A model generated the notes under the pieces. It saw only the letters and a list, made by a program, of their open reading frames with translations, did no database searches and was not told the origin of the DNA. Below, piece by piece: positions 18,056 through 28,500 of a stretch of DNA of 64,000 bases (positions are counted from its first letter, which is position 1; every line of letters begins with the position of its first letter). The DNA lies in contig NZ_CP041345.1 of assembly GCF_013265555.1 (NCBI RefSeq), positions 2,402,581-2,466,580 of the forward strand. The letters run 5' to 3'. Made by a program: the position numbers and the translations under genes. Source of the DNA: Tenuifilum thalassicum. Its GTDB lineage: Bacteria; Bacteroidota; Bacteroidia; Bacteroidales; Tenuifilaceae.

Positions 18056-19706
18056 TTTTATTTCTTATTTTAACATGTTTAAGATTTAAATAATTCATTG
18101 GATTTGCACCTAATCCTTCAATATTTACTTTAGTAAAACGTACAACTTTATCGTAATAAAGAGGGATAACTACAACTTGATTTACTATTAAAGAATCTAG
18201 CGTTTTATAATACTTTAACCGCTCGTTATAATTAGCAATTGCCATTGATTTTGAATATAAAATATCGAAATTGTTATTATGGAAATGCGTATAGTTTGGG
18301 CCATTAGGGGCAAAATTTTTAGAATAAAAACAAGCCAAATAGTTTTCTGGGTCAGGATAATCGGCAATCCATGAGCCTCTAAAAACAGGAAGTTTCCCAT
18401 TTGCCAACATTTCTCGATAAGCAGCTCCAGGAAGCACTTCTATTTCAACATTAATTGCAAATTCACTTAGCTGATGCTGAATGTACTCAAAGATATCAAG
18501 ATAATCCTCGGTTGTTGAAACTTTGAGATTAAAGGGATTGTTACTTGAAATTCCAAGTTGAGCAAGCAACTCTTTTGCTCTGTTGGGATTATAGAATATT
18601 CCATATTCAACATTGTTAAAACCAGGCATTCCAGAAGGAACAAACCCACCATAAGCAGGATACCCAAGATTATTTCTAAGATATAGCATCATTTTAGCTT
18701 TATCGAACCCCATGGCAATTGCCCTACGCAAGCGATCATCGAGCAGCAGATGATTTTTGCCTGAGAGCAATGATGTATCTACCAAAAATCCAATATACTC
18801 GGTGTTTAGATAAGGACCAGTAATCATCTTGATCTTACCTTTGTACTTGGGATTTAAATTTCCTGCCCTAGTTAAAAGTTCATCTTTAGAAGCAGCATAT
18901 ACGCCTGAAATAAAATCGATTTTTCCATTAATAAACTCTAAAAACTCCGACTGTTTATCGGGGATAAATGTAATGGCAACAGCATCAATATAGGGTAGCC
19001 TGAAACCTGATGAATCTAGTTCAAAATACTTTTTGTTCTTTCGTAGAACTAATCTTTCGCCATCGCGCCAAAGTTTAAAAAAGAAAGGTCCAGTTCCAAC
19101 AGGGTGGTGGCCAAAATCTTTTCCATAAAAAGTTATAGCCTCGTGGGGCACCACATAACAGTAAGGCATGCACAATAGACCAAGAAAAGGAGGAAAAGGT
19201 TTCCGCAGTTTCAAAACAAATGTACTATCGTTAGGTGCAAAACAACCGTTTTTAAAACCAGGGTAAGAAGTATCTAGAACACCCAAAACCCACATACCAG
19301 GAGAAGCTGTTTTAGGATCAAGTATTCGGTTAAACGAGTAAACAAAATCATCGGCAGTGACCTTTCTTCCTAAACCTCCTTTAAAGGCTGGTGAGTTGTG
19401 GAAGAACACATCATTTCGCAAATGAAATGTATACGTCAAACCGTCGGTAGACACCTCCCAACTTTTAGCTATGGCAGGCTCAACTGTTAACGAGTCGGAA
19501 AACTGAACAAGTCCATTGAATAGCTGGCTGACTGGCCAAATTAAAGATAAATTACGAGCATAGGCAGGGTCTAATGTAGCAATACCTTTGCTCTCGTTAT
19601 ACCTGAAAACATTTGCCGAACTTTCATTATTTTGGGATGTGCAGGCATATATGAACAATAAAAAAGGAGAAACTAATATGAAACACTTGGTACTAATTCG
19701 CAGCAT
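18036..19706 (-). CDS. oligopeptide ABC transporter substrate-binding lipoprotein
   Basis: A 556-residue protein of the SBP_bac_5 (OppA/DppA) family. The ATG at 19706 is chosen over a TTG seven codons upstream, because a -7 promoter box overlaps the TTG. This start gives a short signal ending FIYAC, a lipobox with the lipidated Cys. Family features include LDPAYARNLSLIWPVSQLFN, ADDFVYSFNRILDP and RAIAMGFDKAKM. It probably binds peptides, possibly muropeptides, for import. No permease or ATPase genes are next to it; the partner is a sugar kinase gene overlapping its end. Confidence 0.87.
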   Translation of the reverse strand: MLRISTKCFILVSPFLLFIYACTSQNNESSANVFRYNESKGIATLDPAYARNLSLIWPVSQLFNGLVQFSDSLTVEPAIAKSWEVSTDGLTYTFHLRNDVFFHNSPAFKGGLGRKVTADDFVYSFNRILDPKTASPGMWVLGVLDTSYPGFKNGCFAPNDSTFVLKLRKPFPPFLGLLCMPYCYVVPHEAITFYGKDFGHHPVGTGPFFFKLWRDGERLVLRKNKKYFELDSSGFRLPYIDAVAITFIPDKQSEFLEFINGKIDFISGVYAASKDELLTRAGNLNPKYKGKIKMITGPYLNTEYIGFLVDTSLLSGKNHLLLDDRLRRAIAMGFDKAKMMLYLRNNLGYPAYGGFVPSGMPGFNNVEYGIFYNPNRAKELLAQLGISSNNPFNLKVSTTEDYLDIFEYIQHQLSEFAINVEIEVLPGAAYREMLANGKLPVFRGSWIADYPDPENYLACFYSKNFAPNGPNYTHFHNNNFDILYSKSMAIANYNERLKYYKTLDSLIVNQVVVIPLYYDKVVRFTKVNIEGLGANPMNYLNLKHVKIRNKNDNSSR

Positions 19707-19724
19707 ACTAAAATAATTTCCACT

Positions 19725-19732
19725 CAAACCTA
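19725..19732 (-). promoter_or_regulatory. -7 promoter element for the substrate-binding lipoprotein
   Basis: TAGGTTTG on the minus strand matches TAnnTTTG. It overlaps the alternative TTG codon, so only the downstream ATG at 19706 can be the start. Confidence 0.45.
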
Positions 19733-19883
19733 CAAGAAATTTGCGAGATTTGGAAGGACAGAACCTTTAAAATAGCTTGAAAAATTGCGCAAACATTAAC
19801 TTAAATAGAATTTCTTAGAATATGACTATTCCACCCAGCAATATATTTGTTATGCACCAATACAATATAGAGTGTAAAAAACA

Positions 19884-19917
19884 AAAAGAGGCTGCTTAGC
19901 AAAAAGCAACCTCTTTT
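19884..19917 (-). terminator. terminator of the T9SS exoprotein genes
   Basis: On the minus strand AAAAGAGG, a mismatch, then TGCT pair with AGCA and CCTCTTTT, and a T-rich run (TTTTTGTTTTTT) follows. It starts 18 bases after the stop of the gene ending at 19936. Confidence 0.75.
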
Positions 19918-19935
19918 ATCAAACAAAACAGCACA

Positions 19936-22900
19936 CTATCTAATTACCTCAAATCGTGAACAGAAAACTCTTCTATCCCTATTTTTCACTCTAATTAAAT
20001 ATAAGCCTTTGGGTAATTTTGATATGTCGATTTTCTGAGTGTAATCAACAACAATCACACGGTTACCTAGAACATTAAAAATCTCAACAAGTTCAACATT
20101 TGAAACACCTGAAACCGAAATAAAACTTGATGTTGGATTTGGGAAGACCTCAATAGAAAACATTTCCTCATCCTCAATTCCAGACACAACAACATTTATA
20201 GTAAAACTCTGATTAGTTGACTCATAACCATCAGTTACTTCAAACTCTACATCAAACCTACCAGATGTTACAGGTGTACCTGAAAGTGTAGCATGGCCAT
20301 TCTCCTTTACATCGAGTTTCAACCAATCGGGCAAAGTGACTGCATTAAACTCAAGGGGATCGCCATCCTGATCGCGAGCCACTATGTCGTATGTATACTG
20401 CTCGTTAACTGTAGCAGAAAGAATTGGTGTCGACTCAATAACAGGAGGGTTATTCGCCGCTCCAACCTCGATGTCAAACTGTTGAGTTGCATCGTCTATT
20501 AAATCGCTTGCAACAAGTACAACACTATAAGTTCCTGCTTCCGAAGGTGTACCTTCTAGCAACGCAGTACCATCGCCATTATCGGTTAGGCTTAACCAAC
20601 TTGGCAATGAATTTGCAGAAATGTATAACTTATCATTATCGGAATCAGTCACTGTAATACTGTAGCTATAAAGAACACCAACCTTATCTTTCAGCACAGG
20701 GCTACTTGTAAATGTAGGAGTATAGTTGGATTCTTTAACGTGTATAGTGAATTGTTGAATTGACGATACGACTCCGTCGGTAGCAGATATTACCACGTTA
20801 AAGCTACCTGAACTTGTAGGAGTACCTTTAAGCGATGCAGTATTATCACCATTATCAGTAAATTCAAGCCAGTCTGGTTTTTCGCTTACCGATAGAGAAA
20901 CATTGTCGTCATTTTCATCGCTAACAACAATTTGATATTCATACTCAGCATTGACTAATCCTAGTTCGACAGGAACAGAGGTAAAAGTTGGTGCATGATT
21001 AGTATACACCTTTACTGTAAATGTCTGTTTTGTGCTAAGCACACCATCAGAAGCCTCTAGTTCCACATCATACACACCTTCATTGAATGCGAGTCCGCTT
21101 AAAACAGCGGTTCCATTACCATTGTCGATAAACGACATCCAACCAGGTTTCTTATTTGCCTTAATGGTAATAGGATCGCCGTTTGCATCTGAAACTTTAA
21201 TTGAATAGTTATAGTATCCGTTCACCTGAACTTTTACTTTAGGTTCGGTTATGAACGTAGGAGCTACATTAGCCTGTTTTACTTCTATTTCAAACGACTG
21301 AGTTGTTGAACCTTTGCCATCGCTAACCTGAACCTTAACGGAAGCAGTATCAGGAGCTGTAGGAATACCATTAAGCACTGCAGTTCCATCGCCGTTATCG
21401 GTTAGAGATAACCAAGTTGGTGCCTCTACTAGTTGGAAGGTTAACGCATCGTTATCCTCATCGGAAGCAATTATCTGATACTCATAACTTTCTCCAACCG
21501 TTGCTTCAGTCAACGGAGTAGAACTGAATACAGGCAGGTGGTTGCTTTCGACAACTGAGATAACAAACTCCTGATTCACCGTTGAAACTCCATCGGAGGC
21601 TTCAAGGACAATCGTATTATCGCCTAATACAGATGGCACACCAACTAATACAGCTGTTCCATCACCATTATCGTTTAATGTGAGCCATGAAGGAATGTTG
21701 CTAGATGTAATTGATATGTTTTGACCATCTTTATCAACAACCGACACATTGTACCTATATTCTTCACCTTTGTATGCTATGGAATCAGGTGAAGAAGTAA
21801 ATTTGGGTTCAGTGTAAACTACAGGCCCATAAACATAATCTACAAAAGTAGATTTATAAGGCTTGCTAGTTACTGCCAAAGCAACATAATAGGTTCCAAG
21901 GGTGACGCCGGTAAAGTTTACCCTGCTCTTAGTATAAGAATAGGTATTTACATTTACAACATCGCCAACCTGCGACCAAGGGCCTGCAGGAGTAGTTGAG
22001 TACATTACCTTCAACTGTGGGAAATCGGAGTATGCTGTAGTCTTGTGGTAAAAAACAATAGAATCGCCATCATTTAACACAACACGTGGAGTAATGAGTT
22101 TGGTGTCAACAACCTCATTTGCAGGAGAAATATATGCATGTCCAACTCCCTCATATGGTGCAAAGGTTTGCCTTACCCAGCCATCATCGTTACTCCAACC
22201 TGTTGGGGGAAAGAGAATTGAATTAAAATCTTCTATAAGATTTCTATCAGAAAGAGCGCTCCCAGTAAGTTGTATATTATATGGCGAATTAGAACCATTG
22301 TGAGATATTTGGAGCTGTGCATGTTTCTCACCTTCGGTTTGGGGCACAAACCTTAATTCTAAATCTTTAGACTGATTAGATCCTATTGAAATTGGGAAAT
22401 CTATACTATCAGCCAATAAAAACTCTAAAGAATCTGCACCGATAAAAGAGAGATTTGATTTCTCAATTAATATAGTATCGGCACCTTGGTTAGAGAGCGA
22501 GATGACACTATAAAGAGTATCGCCTACAACAGCCAACCCAAAATAAAGGGATGACTTGGATACGGCAAGAATAGGGGTTGTAGGTAATTTTTCCCAGTTC
22601 ACATCATCAATCCGTATTACAGGGTTAGATGCACCAGTTGGCGTTTTGAAAGCAATATAACAACTTGTGCCTGCATAAGAAGAAAAGTCAACACTATACT
22701 TTTTATACTCAGTGGTAAGATTGACCAATGCTATTTCGTCAAAAGAGTCTAAATTTTTAGGATTTGATACCACACCTACAGCCACAGCAGTTGACTCCAA
22801 TGAGCTTTTTGCATAAAACACTAACCTATTTTCGCTAAAATCGGCAAGTGCAGGAGTTATAACATAAGCAAGGCTATTTGACCATTTTGAAAGCTGCATT

Positions 22901-25476
22901 GTTTTACTTCCGCTATAAGCGTTATTTGCATTCATCTCGACCCCTGCATACCCATACCCTGAATAATTAGCAGTCCATCCTTTGGGTACTTTATCAGCAT
23001 CGGTACTTTCAAAATCCTCAAAAAATGTGGTTAAGGGAGAATACGATTCTGCGTTAAGATTGATCACACTAGGTGTTTGCGAAGCATTGCTGGCGACATT
23101 AAGGCTAGCCTCTTTAACTCCACTTTGAGAATCGGAAAATTTAACCTTAATTACTGAAGACATACCAGCAGTGAGTTCAATTGGGAAATCAGCCAGGATG
23201 GTAAATGAACTTGAATTTGTACCTACCACCTCCACATCACTCTCATTTATTTGCAACACGCCTCCACCAGTATTAGTAACTATAATTGAATCAACAGGAT
23301 TTTCTGTAACTGGGAGATATCCAAAATCGATTAGAGTTCTATTCACACCCAGTGACGGATTGGTTGGTGTTTCCCTCACCATAAAATTATCAATATCTAC
23401 TACAAAATCACCACCACCAGTATGTGCACCCAACCTGAATATTAAACTCTTACCATTATACGAAGAATTCAAATTAAGATAAATAGTTTTAAACTCTAGA
23501 GAGTTATAATGGTTCGACGAATTAATTTCATAAATATTAGTAAAAGAGTTACCTGCATCATCGGAAACCAAAACTTCAATTTTATCATCTGCCGTAAGTT
23601 CATATGCTTCTTGAGGATAACCAACAAAAGATGGTTTACAAATCCGATAATCAAATACGAGCTGTGTACTTGCATTTAAAGGGCCTACTGGACAGGTAGA
23701 AAAAGAGGCATCGGATATATATGACAAATCAACACTCAACGATTTAGAGTTGTCCTTTCCTTTATCCTGTACACTAAACTTATCCACAATCCAGGAGTTA
23801 GGTATCACACCGTCGTTGAAGTCAACAGAATAAGGGATAGGTTGAGTAGGGTCAGCCATTGTAGTGAAACTCCATATAGGGCAATTAGCTGCATCACCCT
23901 GGCTATTTGTGGGCACAATTTGCCAGTAATAGGTTGTGCTGTAATTCAAGGCAGATTGAACCGTATAAGAGGTTGAGTTAACAAGTTCACCATTAACAAA
24001 ATTAGTAGGAGTAGATGTGCCACCTCCATCGGTTCCAATATATACTTTGTATCCGGTAGGGATTCCCCCTTGGGAGCTTGCATCCCAACTTAGAGTTGTT
24101 AGCACTTGTTGTTCTGTAGCGCCATCGGTAGGTGAAGGATTTGTTGCAGCATTAGGTGCTTCAACAACTAAATTTGGACCAGCAACTAAATCAATATAAA
24201 CACTAGTATAACTAAACTCATAATCAAATGCCAAATAGTATTGCCCAGGAGTAAGAGAATTTAATGGTATTGTAAACTTTTTATACTCATTATTTAGTTC
24301 TACATCGCTATTGGCTATGTCTTGCCAGGTCTGTTTATCTGTTGAGTACTGTAGTTTAAAAGTTTTGCTACCATACCCAACTTTAGCGTAGAATGAGAGG
24401 CTTGAACCTGCATCAATATCGAGTTTAGGTGTAACAAGCCTTTTCCCAGGTGAAGATGAGATGTATGCACATTTACTACCTTCAAAAGCACCAAAACTAC
24501 CTTGAGTCCAACCATTACTTTCCCACCCCATAGGAGGCCATTCATTTTCAAAATTCTCAACCAAAGAGTTGGGCCCATAAACTGTAAAATTATCAGAGTA
24601 AGAGTTGTTAGCAACATCATCATCGGCAGGAAGTTGCACCAAAAGGGTGTGATTTCCCTCTGTAGCAGTCCAATCCTTACTAATTATAGCGGTGTCACCT
24701 GGAGCTATAGAAGTTATTGTTTCTTGTCCAATGGCATTTCCATCAATTTCAAAACTTAGTGCGATATTGTTTTGTGTATCAGCACCAACATTAATCACCT
24801 TAGCAGTGAAAGTTATCACCTCGTCATTACGAGGCACCATAGAGTTACTTGTAACGCTCTCAACTTTAAGGTCATTTGCAAAAGGAGAAAATACCTTAAC
24901 CTCGTCAACAAAAATATTATTACCATATGCGCTAATCCCCTTAAAGGTTAGGTAGGCAGTTGAAGACAAGTAGCTAGAAGGAATTGGGAATGAATAAAGA
25001 TACCAACCGTTAGCGGCAACGGTTGGTTCTTTTGAGATATTTCTATGTATCTCTCCTAATTTATCTCCTGTTGTGTAATCGGTAGTATTACTAATATACA
25101 CCTCAAGTAAATCGTCACTACTTGAGAATCCATTATCGCGATACATCCAAAATTCCAATTTCACACTGGTAGATCCATTTGGAAAAGTTAATTCAGGGCT
25201 TTGAAGCAAAGATGCCGACCCCGCAGTGGCATTATAGCAATTATAACGCACCATTCCCCCACCTTTTTTTGGGGTGGTTGAAGGGTTTCCGCCAGTAGTA
25301 GCATAATTCCATAAAACAGAGCCACTCTCAGCAGAAACTGTCCAACTAGCAGGAATTTCAGAGTCAAATCCCTCGTAAAGGATTGTCTGACCTTTTGACA
25401 CATACGAAAGTGCCAATAAGGAAATCCCAACTAGAATAATCCAAAGAGACTTCTCTTTAAGGTCTGTTCTTCTCAT
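19936..25476 (-). CDS. giant T9SS-secreted protein with six tandem Ig-like repeats
   Basis: An 1846-residue exoprotein. After a signal peptide ending near residue 29 it contains several choice-of-anchor/MAM-like jelly-roll modules (for example about 30-200, 300-430, 540-710, 830-970, 1075-1220), a fibronectin III-like unit near 440-540, and choice-of-anchor D-like stretches. Residues about 1225-1760 are six tandem cadherin-like/putative Ig (He_PIG) repeats of about 90 residues, each with P-x-F-x-S-x-P, Y-x-Y-x-I-x-V-x-D, P-x-W-L and DNGDGTA-x-L-x-G elements. The C-terminus is a type A sorting domain (FPNPTSSFISVSG, GLYLIRVKN). No catalytic site is recognised; an adhesive or binding role is inferred. 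It lies 29 bases after the C11 protease gene and probably shares its transcript. Confidence 0.85.
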   Translation of the reverse strand: MRRTDLKEKSLWIILVGISLLALSYVSKGQTILYEGFDSEIPASWTVSAESGSVLWNYATTGGNPSTTPKKGGGMVRYNCYNATAGSASLLQSPELTFPNGSTSVKLEFWMYRDNGFSSSDDLLEVYISNTTDYTTGDKLGEIHRNISKEPTVAANGWYLYSFPIPSSYLSSTAYLTFKGISAYGNNIFVDEVKVFSPFANDLKVESVTSNSMVPRNDEVITFTAKVINVGADTQNNIALSFEIDGNAIGQETITSIAPGDTAIISKDWTATEGNHTLLVQLPADDDVANNSYSDNFTVYGPNSLVENFENEWPPMGWESNGWTQGSFGAFEGSKCAYISSSPGKRLVTPKLDIDAGSSLSFYAKVGYGSKTFKLQYSTDKQTWQDIANSDVELNNEYKKFTIPLNSLTPGQYYLAFDYEFSYTSVYIDLVAGPNLVVEAPNAATNPSPTDGATEQQVLTTLSWDASSQGGIPTGYKVYIGTDGGGTSTPTNFVNGELVNSTSYTVQSALNYSTTYYWQIVPTNSQGDAANCPIWSFTTMADPTQPIPYSVDFNDGVIPNSWIVDKFSVQDKGKDNSKSLSVDLSYISDASFSTCPVGPLNASTQLVFDYRICKPSFVGYPQEAYELTADDKIEVLVSDDAGNSFTNIYEINSSNHYNSLEFKTIYLNLNSSYNGKSLIFRLGAHTGGGDFVVDIDNFMVRETPTNPSLGVNRTLIDFGYLPVTENPVDSIIVTNTGGGVLQINESDVEVVGTNSSSFTILADFPIELTAGMSSVIKVKFSDSQSGVKEASLNVASNASQTPSVINLNAESYSPLTTFFEDFESTDADKVPKGWTANYSGYGYAGVEMNANNAYSGSKTMQLSKWSNSLAYVITPALADFSENRLVFYAKSSLESTAVAVGVVSNPKNLDSFDEIALVNLTTEYKKYSVDFSSYAGTSCYIAFKTPTGASNPVIRIDDVNWEKLPTTPILAVSKSSLYFGLAVVGDTLYSVISLSNQGADTILIEKSNLSFIGADSLEFLLADSIDFPISIGSNQSKDLELRFVPQTEGEKHAQLQISHNGSNSPYNIQLTGSALSDRNLIEDFNSILFPPTGWSNDDGWVRQTFAPYEGVGHAYISPANEVVDTKLITPRVVLNDGDSIVFYHKTTAYSDFPQLKVMYSTTPAGPWSQVGDVVNVNTYSYTKSRVNFTGVTLGTYYVALAVTSKPYKSTFVDYVYGPVVYTEPKFTSSPDSIAYKGEEYRYNVSVVDKDGQNISITSSNIPSWLTLNDNGDGTAVLVGVPSVLGDNTIVLEASDGVSTVNQEFVISVVESNHLPVFSSTPLTEATVGESYEYQIIASDEDNDALTFQLVEAPTWLSLTDNGDGTAVLNGIPTAPDTASVKVQVSDGKGSTTQSFEIEVKQANVAPTFITEPKVKVQVNGYYNYSIKVSDANGDPITIKANKKPGWMSFIDNGNGTAVLSGLAFNEGVYDVELEASDGVLSTKQTFTVKVYTNHAPTFTSVPVELGLVNAEYEYQIVVSDENDDNVSLSVSEKPDWLEFTDNGDNTASLKGTPTSSGSFNVVISATDGVVSSIQQFTIHVKESNYTPTFTSSPVLKDKVGVLYSYSITVTDSDNDKLYISANSLPSWLSLTDNGDGTALLEGTPSEAGTYSVVLVASDLIDDATQQFDIEVGAANNPPVIESTPILSATVNEQYTYDIVARDQDGDPLEFNAVTLPDWLKLDVKENGHATLSGTPVTSGRFDVEFEVTDGYESTNQSFTINVVVSGIEDEEMFSIEVFPNPTSSFISVSGVSNVELVEIFNVLGNRVIVVDYTQKIDISKLPKGLYLIRVKNRDRRVFCSRFEVIR
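20200..21810 (-). repeat. six tandem about 90-codon Ig-like repeats inside the exoprotein gene
   Basis: Protein-level tandem repeats within the 1846-residue exoprotein. The DNA copies are diverged, so this is an old domain duplication rather than a recent DNA repeat. Conserved positions are the PTFTSxP start, the Tyr-rich strand, PxWL, and the DNGDGTAxLxG loop. The loop is poorly kept in the last copy (KENGHATLSG). Confidence 0.85.
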
Positions 25477-25505
25477 ACTTATTAGATTTAGGTTTGGTTA
25501 AAGTT

Positions 25506-28500
25506 TTATTGAACAAACAGTTTGTTGACATATACCTGTCTAGAACCGTAAAGTTTTATGAGATAACACCCAGGAACAAGGTTTGGAATATTAACTACAG
25601 CTTGTTTTCCGTCCATCATTCCGAAATATTTAAGTTCTCCAGACAAGGAGTAAATCTCCCATCTTGATGCAACCTCATCAACCTTAAGTGTCAAAGCTGA
25701 GTTTCGACCTACTGGATTTGGATAAAGCTGTAACTTTGAAGCATGCTCAGCATTAATAGCAGTAGGCCAAATATTAACCTCAACATAATTTGTTGGTGTT
25801 GAGTACAAGGTATCGCCATCTTGAATAGTGAATGATTTCACATAATAGTAGTACTTACCTGGCTCAACCCCAGTATCGGTATAGTCAAACACGTCATTCC
25901 CTAGTTCTGCTATGACGCTTCCGTCGCGAAATACCAGGTAACCAGAAGGTTCATTTTTCACATTTATGGAAGAATTGCCTTTCGCTTTCTTCCTGATAAT
26001 ACTATTTGGAACAGACAACATCTTGTTTCGACTTGTTGAGGTACCTTCTGAACCGCCCACACTTATGTCATCAAGGAATAAGCACCATGAATCGTTTGAC
26101 ACAACATGAATACAGATATAAATATCTTTTCCCACGTATTCAGCAAGATCAAACTTATACTTTGTCCATGTTGCTGGAACCTCAATGTAAGGCGATTGTG
26201 AAACCATGGTAAAATCTTCAGGTTCTCTGCCTGTTGTAGAAATACCTACCTGGATTCTCTCAAGACCGTAATTATCGTTTAGCGAACAAGCAAAGAATGA
26301 CAACGAGTCGCCTTGTTTCACATTAATTTTTGCCGATATTAACCAATCGTCATTTGGGGGAGTTATTGCGTCAAAGCAAGCTAAAGCTTGGCTTCCTGAA
26401 GGGGTTACCCATCCCTGCAGGGCTGGTGTGGTTTTGTTTCCATCAAAAACTATAAACGAACCAGTGTAACCTGCATTATTCCACGAGTAACCATCGATCC
26501 CATAGGTTTCAGAGCCGTCACGGTCAACCTGTTTCCATGCTCCAAAAGAGGTGCTAAACGTTTCATATGATTCAAAATCGTCATTTGAAAACATGGCTTC
26601 ACTTGACCAGCTCAACCTTACATTATTTTTATCGACCTCAGCTTTTAGCTCGCCTAGCTGTTCAAGTTGTGGGTTGGTAACTTTTACAACATTTACACGG
26701 ACGGTATCATCGGTCCCAAATGCGTTGGTAACTTTTAAGCCAACGGTATAATATCCTGTTTTTGTAAATACTACATTTGGATTCTGCGATTGGCTAGTTG
26801 TAGAGTTTTGAAAGGTTACACCATCAGATGGAGTAATGGTCCACTCCCATTCTGTTGGACTTTGGAGCGATTGATCTTTAAGCACCACCACATTATTAAC
26901 AGCTACTTCGGTAGCAGAAATCTCAAAAATAGCCTTTGGAGGCTCAGTAACAGGAGGATTCTGATATGCCTTAAGAAAATCGAGCCACTTAGTCTCTCCA
27001 AACTTAATATAATCCTTAGGTTTGGTGTAAAAAAGTGTAGCAGAACCAGAATTTAGAACCTCTTCGGGGAACCAGATTTTCATTCCGGTAGAGTTAGCAT
27101 TCTCTTCATTTGAATACTCGTGCAGAATTACTGTTTTCTCATAAGCACTAAGCATCTTTTTAGCTGCATCTTTTAAATCATCGGGCAATGAAGAACTAGC
27201 AACAACTAGTTTTGCAAAGTGTCCCAAGTCTCGATGTTCAGGATTATCCAAAGGTGCAGTTGAGCCTGGAGCTGCATAGGTATTGTCTTTGATGCTTTTG
27301 ATTTCCGACTTGTAGTTTGTAACATTCTGGATAAGCACATTTGCAAAATCATCAAGCTTTGGCACGAGTACCTGTACTAACGAATCGACAGAAACAACAG
27401 CCTGTGTAGAGCTAGCTTCGTAAGCAGAGCCATTGGGTCTATATGAGCTAGCATAAGTAGAACAAATGATTTTAGCAATTGAATCTGATTTTAAATATGG
27501 GTCATCAGTGAGAGCCTGAAATGAGTTTGCATAATCCCAACCGTCGCCAGGTTCTGTTTTTTCTGACGCAATTACATATTTTGCCAAATCTTTAAATTGA
27601 TACGCAGTCTCAATTTGCCCTAATAGGCAAACATCAAAACCTATAACGTCGATTTTATGTCCAATATCTTGAACAAACCCTTCAAGGGCATCGCTCATTT
27701 GCCAAAGTTTCATGGTTCCAACAAAACCTTTATCGATACTAGGCAAGGCACTTCCACTCTTAAAGATACCGTCGCCATGATCCCACATGGTTAATCCAAA
27801 ATGTTTTGCTGGATAGTTATCCTTAACCCAATTCAAAAACTTGGTTAACGTTGAGGCATATGACATGTTAAAATCAACACCAAAATCGGTTGGAATTTTA
27901 TCCGAAACTAGGGTACGATTGAACCCTTTAGAATCTTTCTTAATATACCAAACCCCGTCGTTCTCATCATTCTGAGCGTCCCAAAGCACAACGTAGTTTA
28001 CAAGCCCTTCAACTGAACCAGCCACTTCTAACTCATTTATATCCTTAACCCCATCCAAACCAGTATTGTCCTCCAACATGTAAATCATCCAAGTCCATTG
28101 AGCCATTCCTGCAATTGCATTTACTGTAAACTTGAATGGATTTTCATTGGGGTCGTTAGTAGCTATAGTAACAACACACGATTGAGGGCCGTCGGCAACT
28201 GGTGAGAATTTTATCTGAAGTTCTGTGCTTTGACCTTGCGAGATTGATTGAGCTGGAGTATCTACTACTTCAAACAAATCATTGCTTAAAGAGATATTGT
28301 CAATATTAAGTTCAGATCGGCCAACATTCTTAATTAACAAATTTATTGTTCTTGATGTGTTGACCTCAACATTAGAGGGGAATTTTAAGGATCCGTTATT
28401 TTTAATTTCGGCATTAGAATAAACAACCTTTATATCTGCAGGAGAATTATCAACCGTTACAGTTACAGAGTTAGAAAACACAGACTCACCACTAGGAGAG

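Noticed and set aside
19842-19917. A plus-strand -7 match (TATATTTG) followed by a hairpin, as a possible small RNA
   Set aside because: The plus-strand tail after the hairpin is weak (CTCTTTTATC), no -33 box is present, and the hairpin is better explained as the minus-strand terminator of the exoprotein gene.
20200-21810. Possible CRISPR-like or recent tandem DNA repeat
   Set aside because: The periodicity is at protein level (about 90 residues), in frame and diverged in DNA. There are no short identical repeats with spacers.
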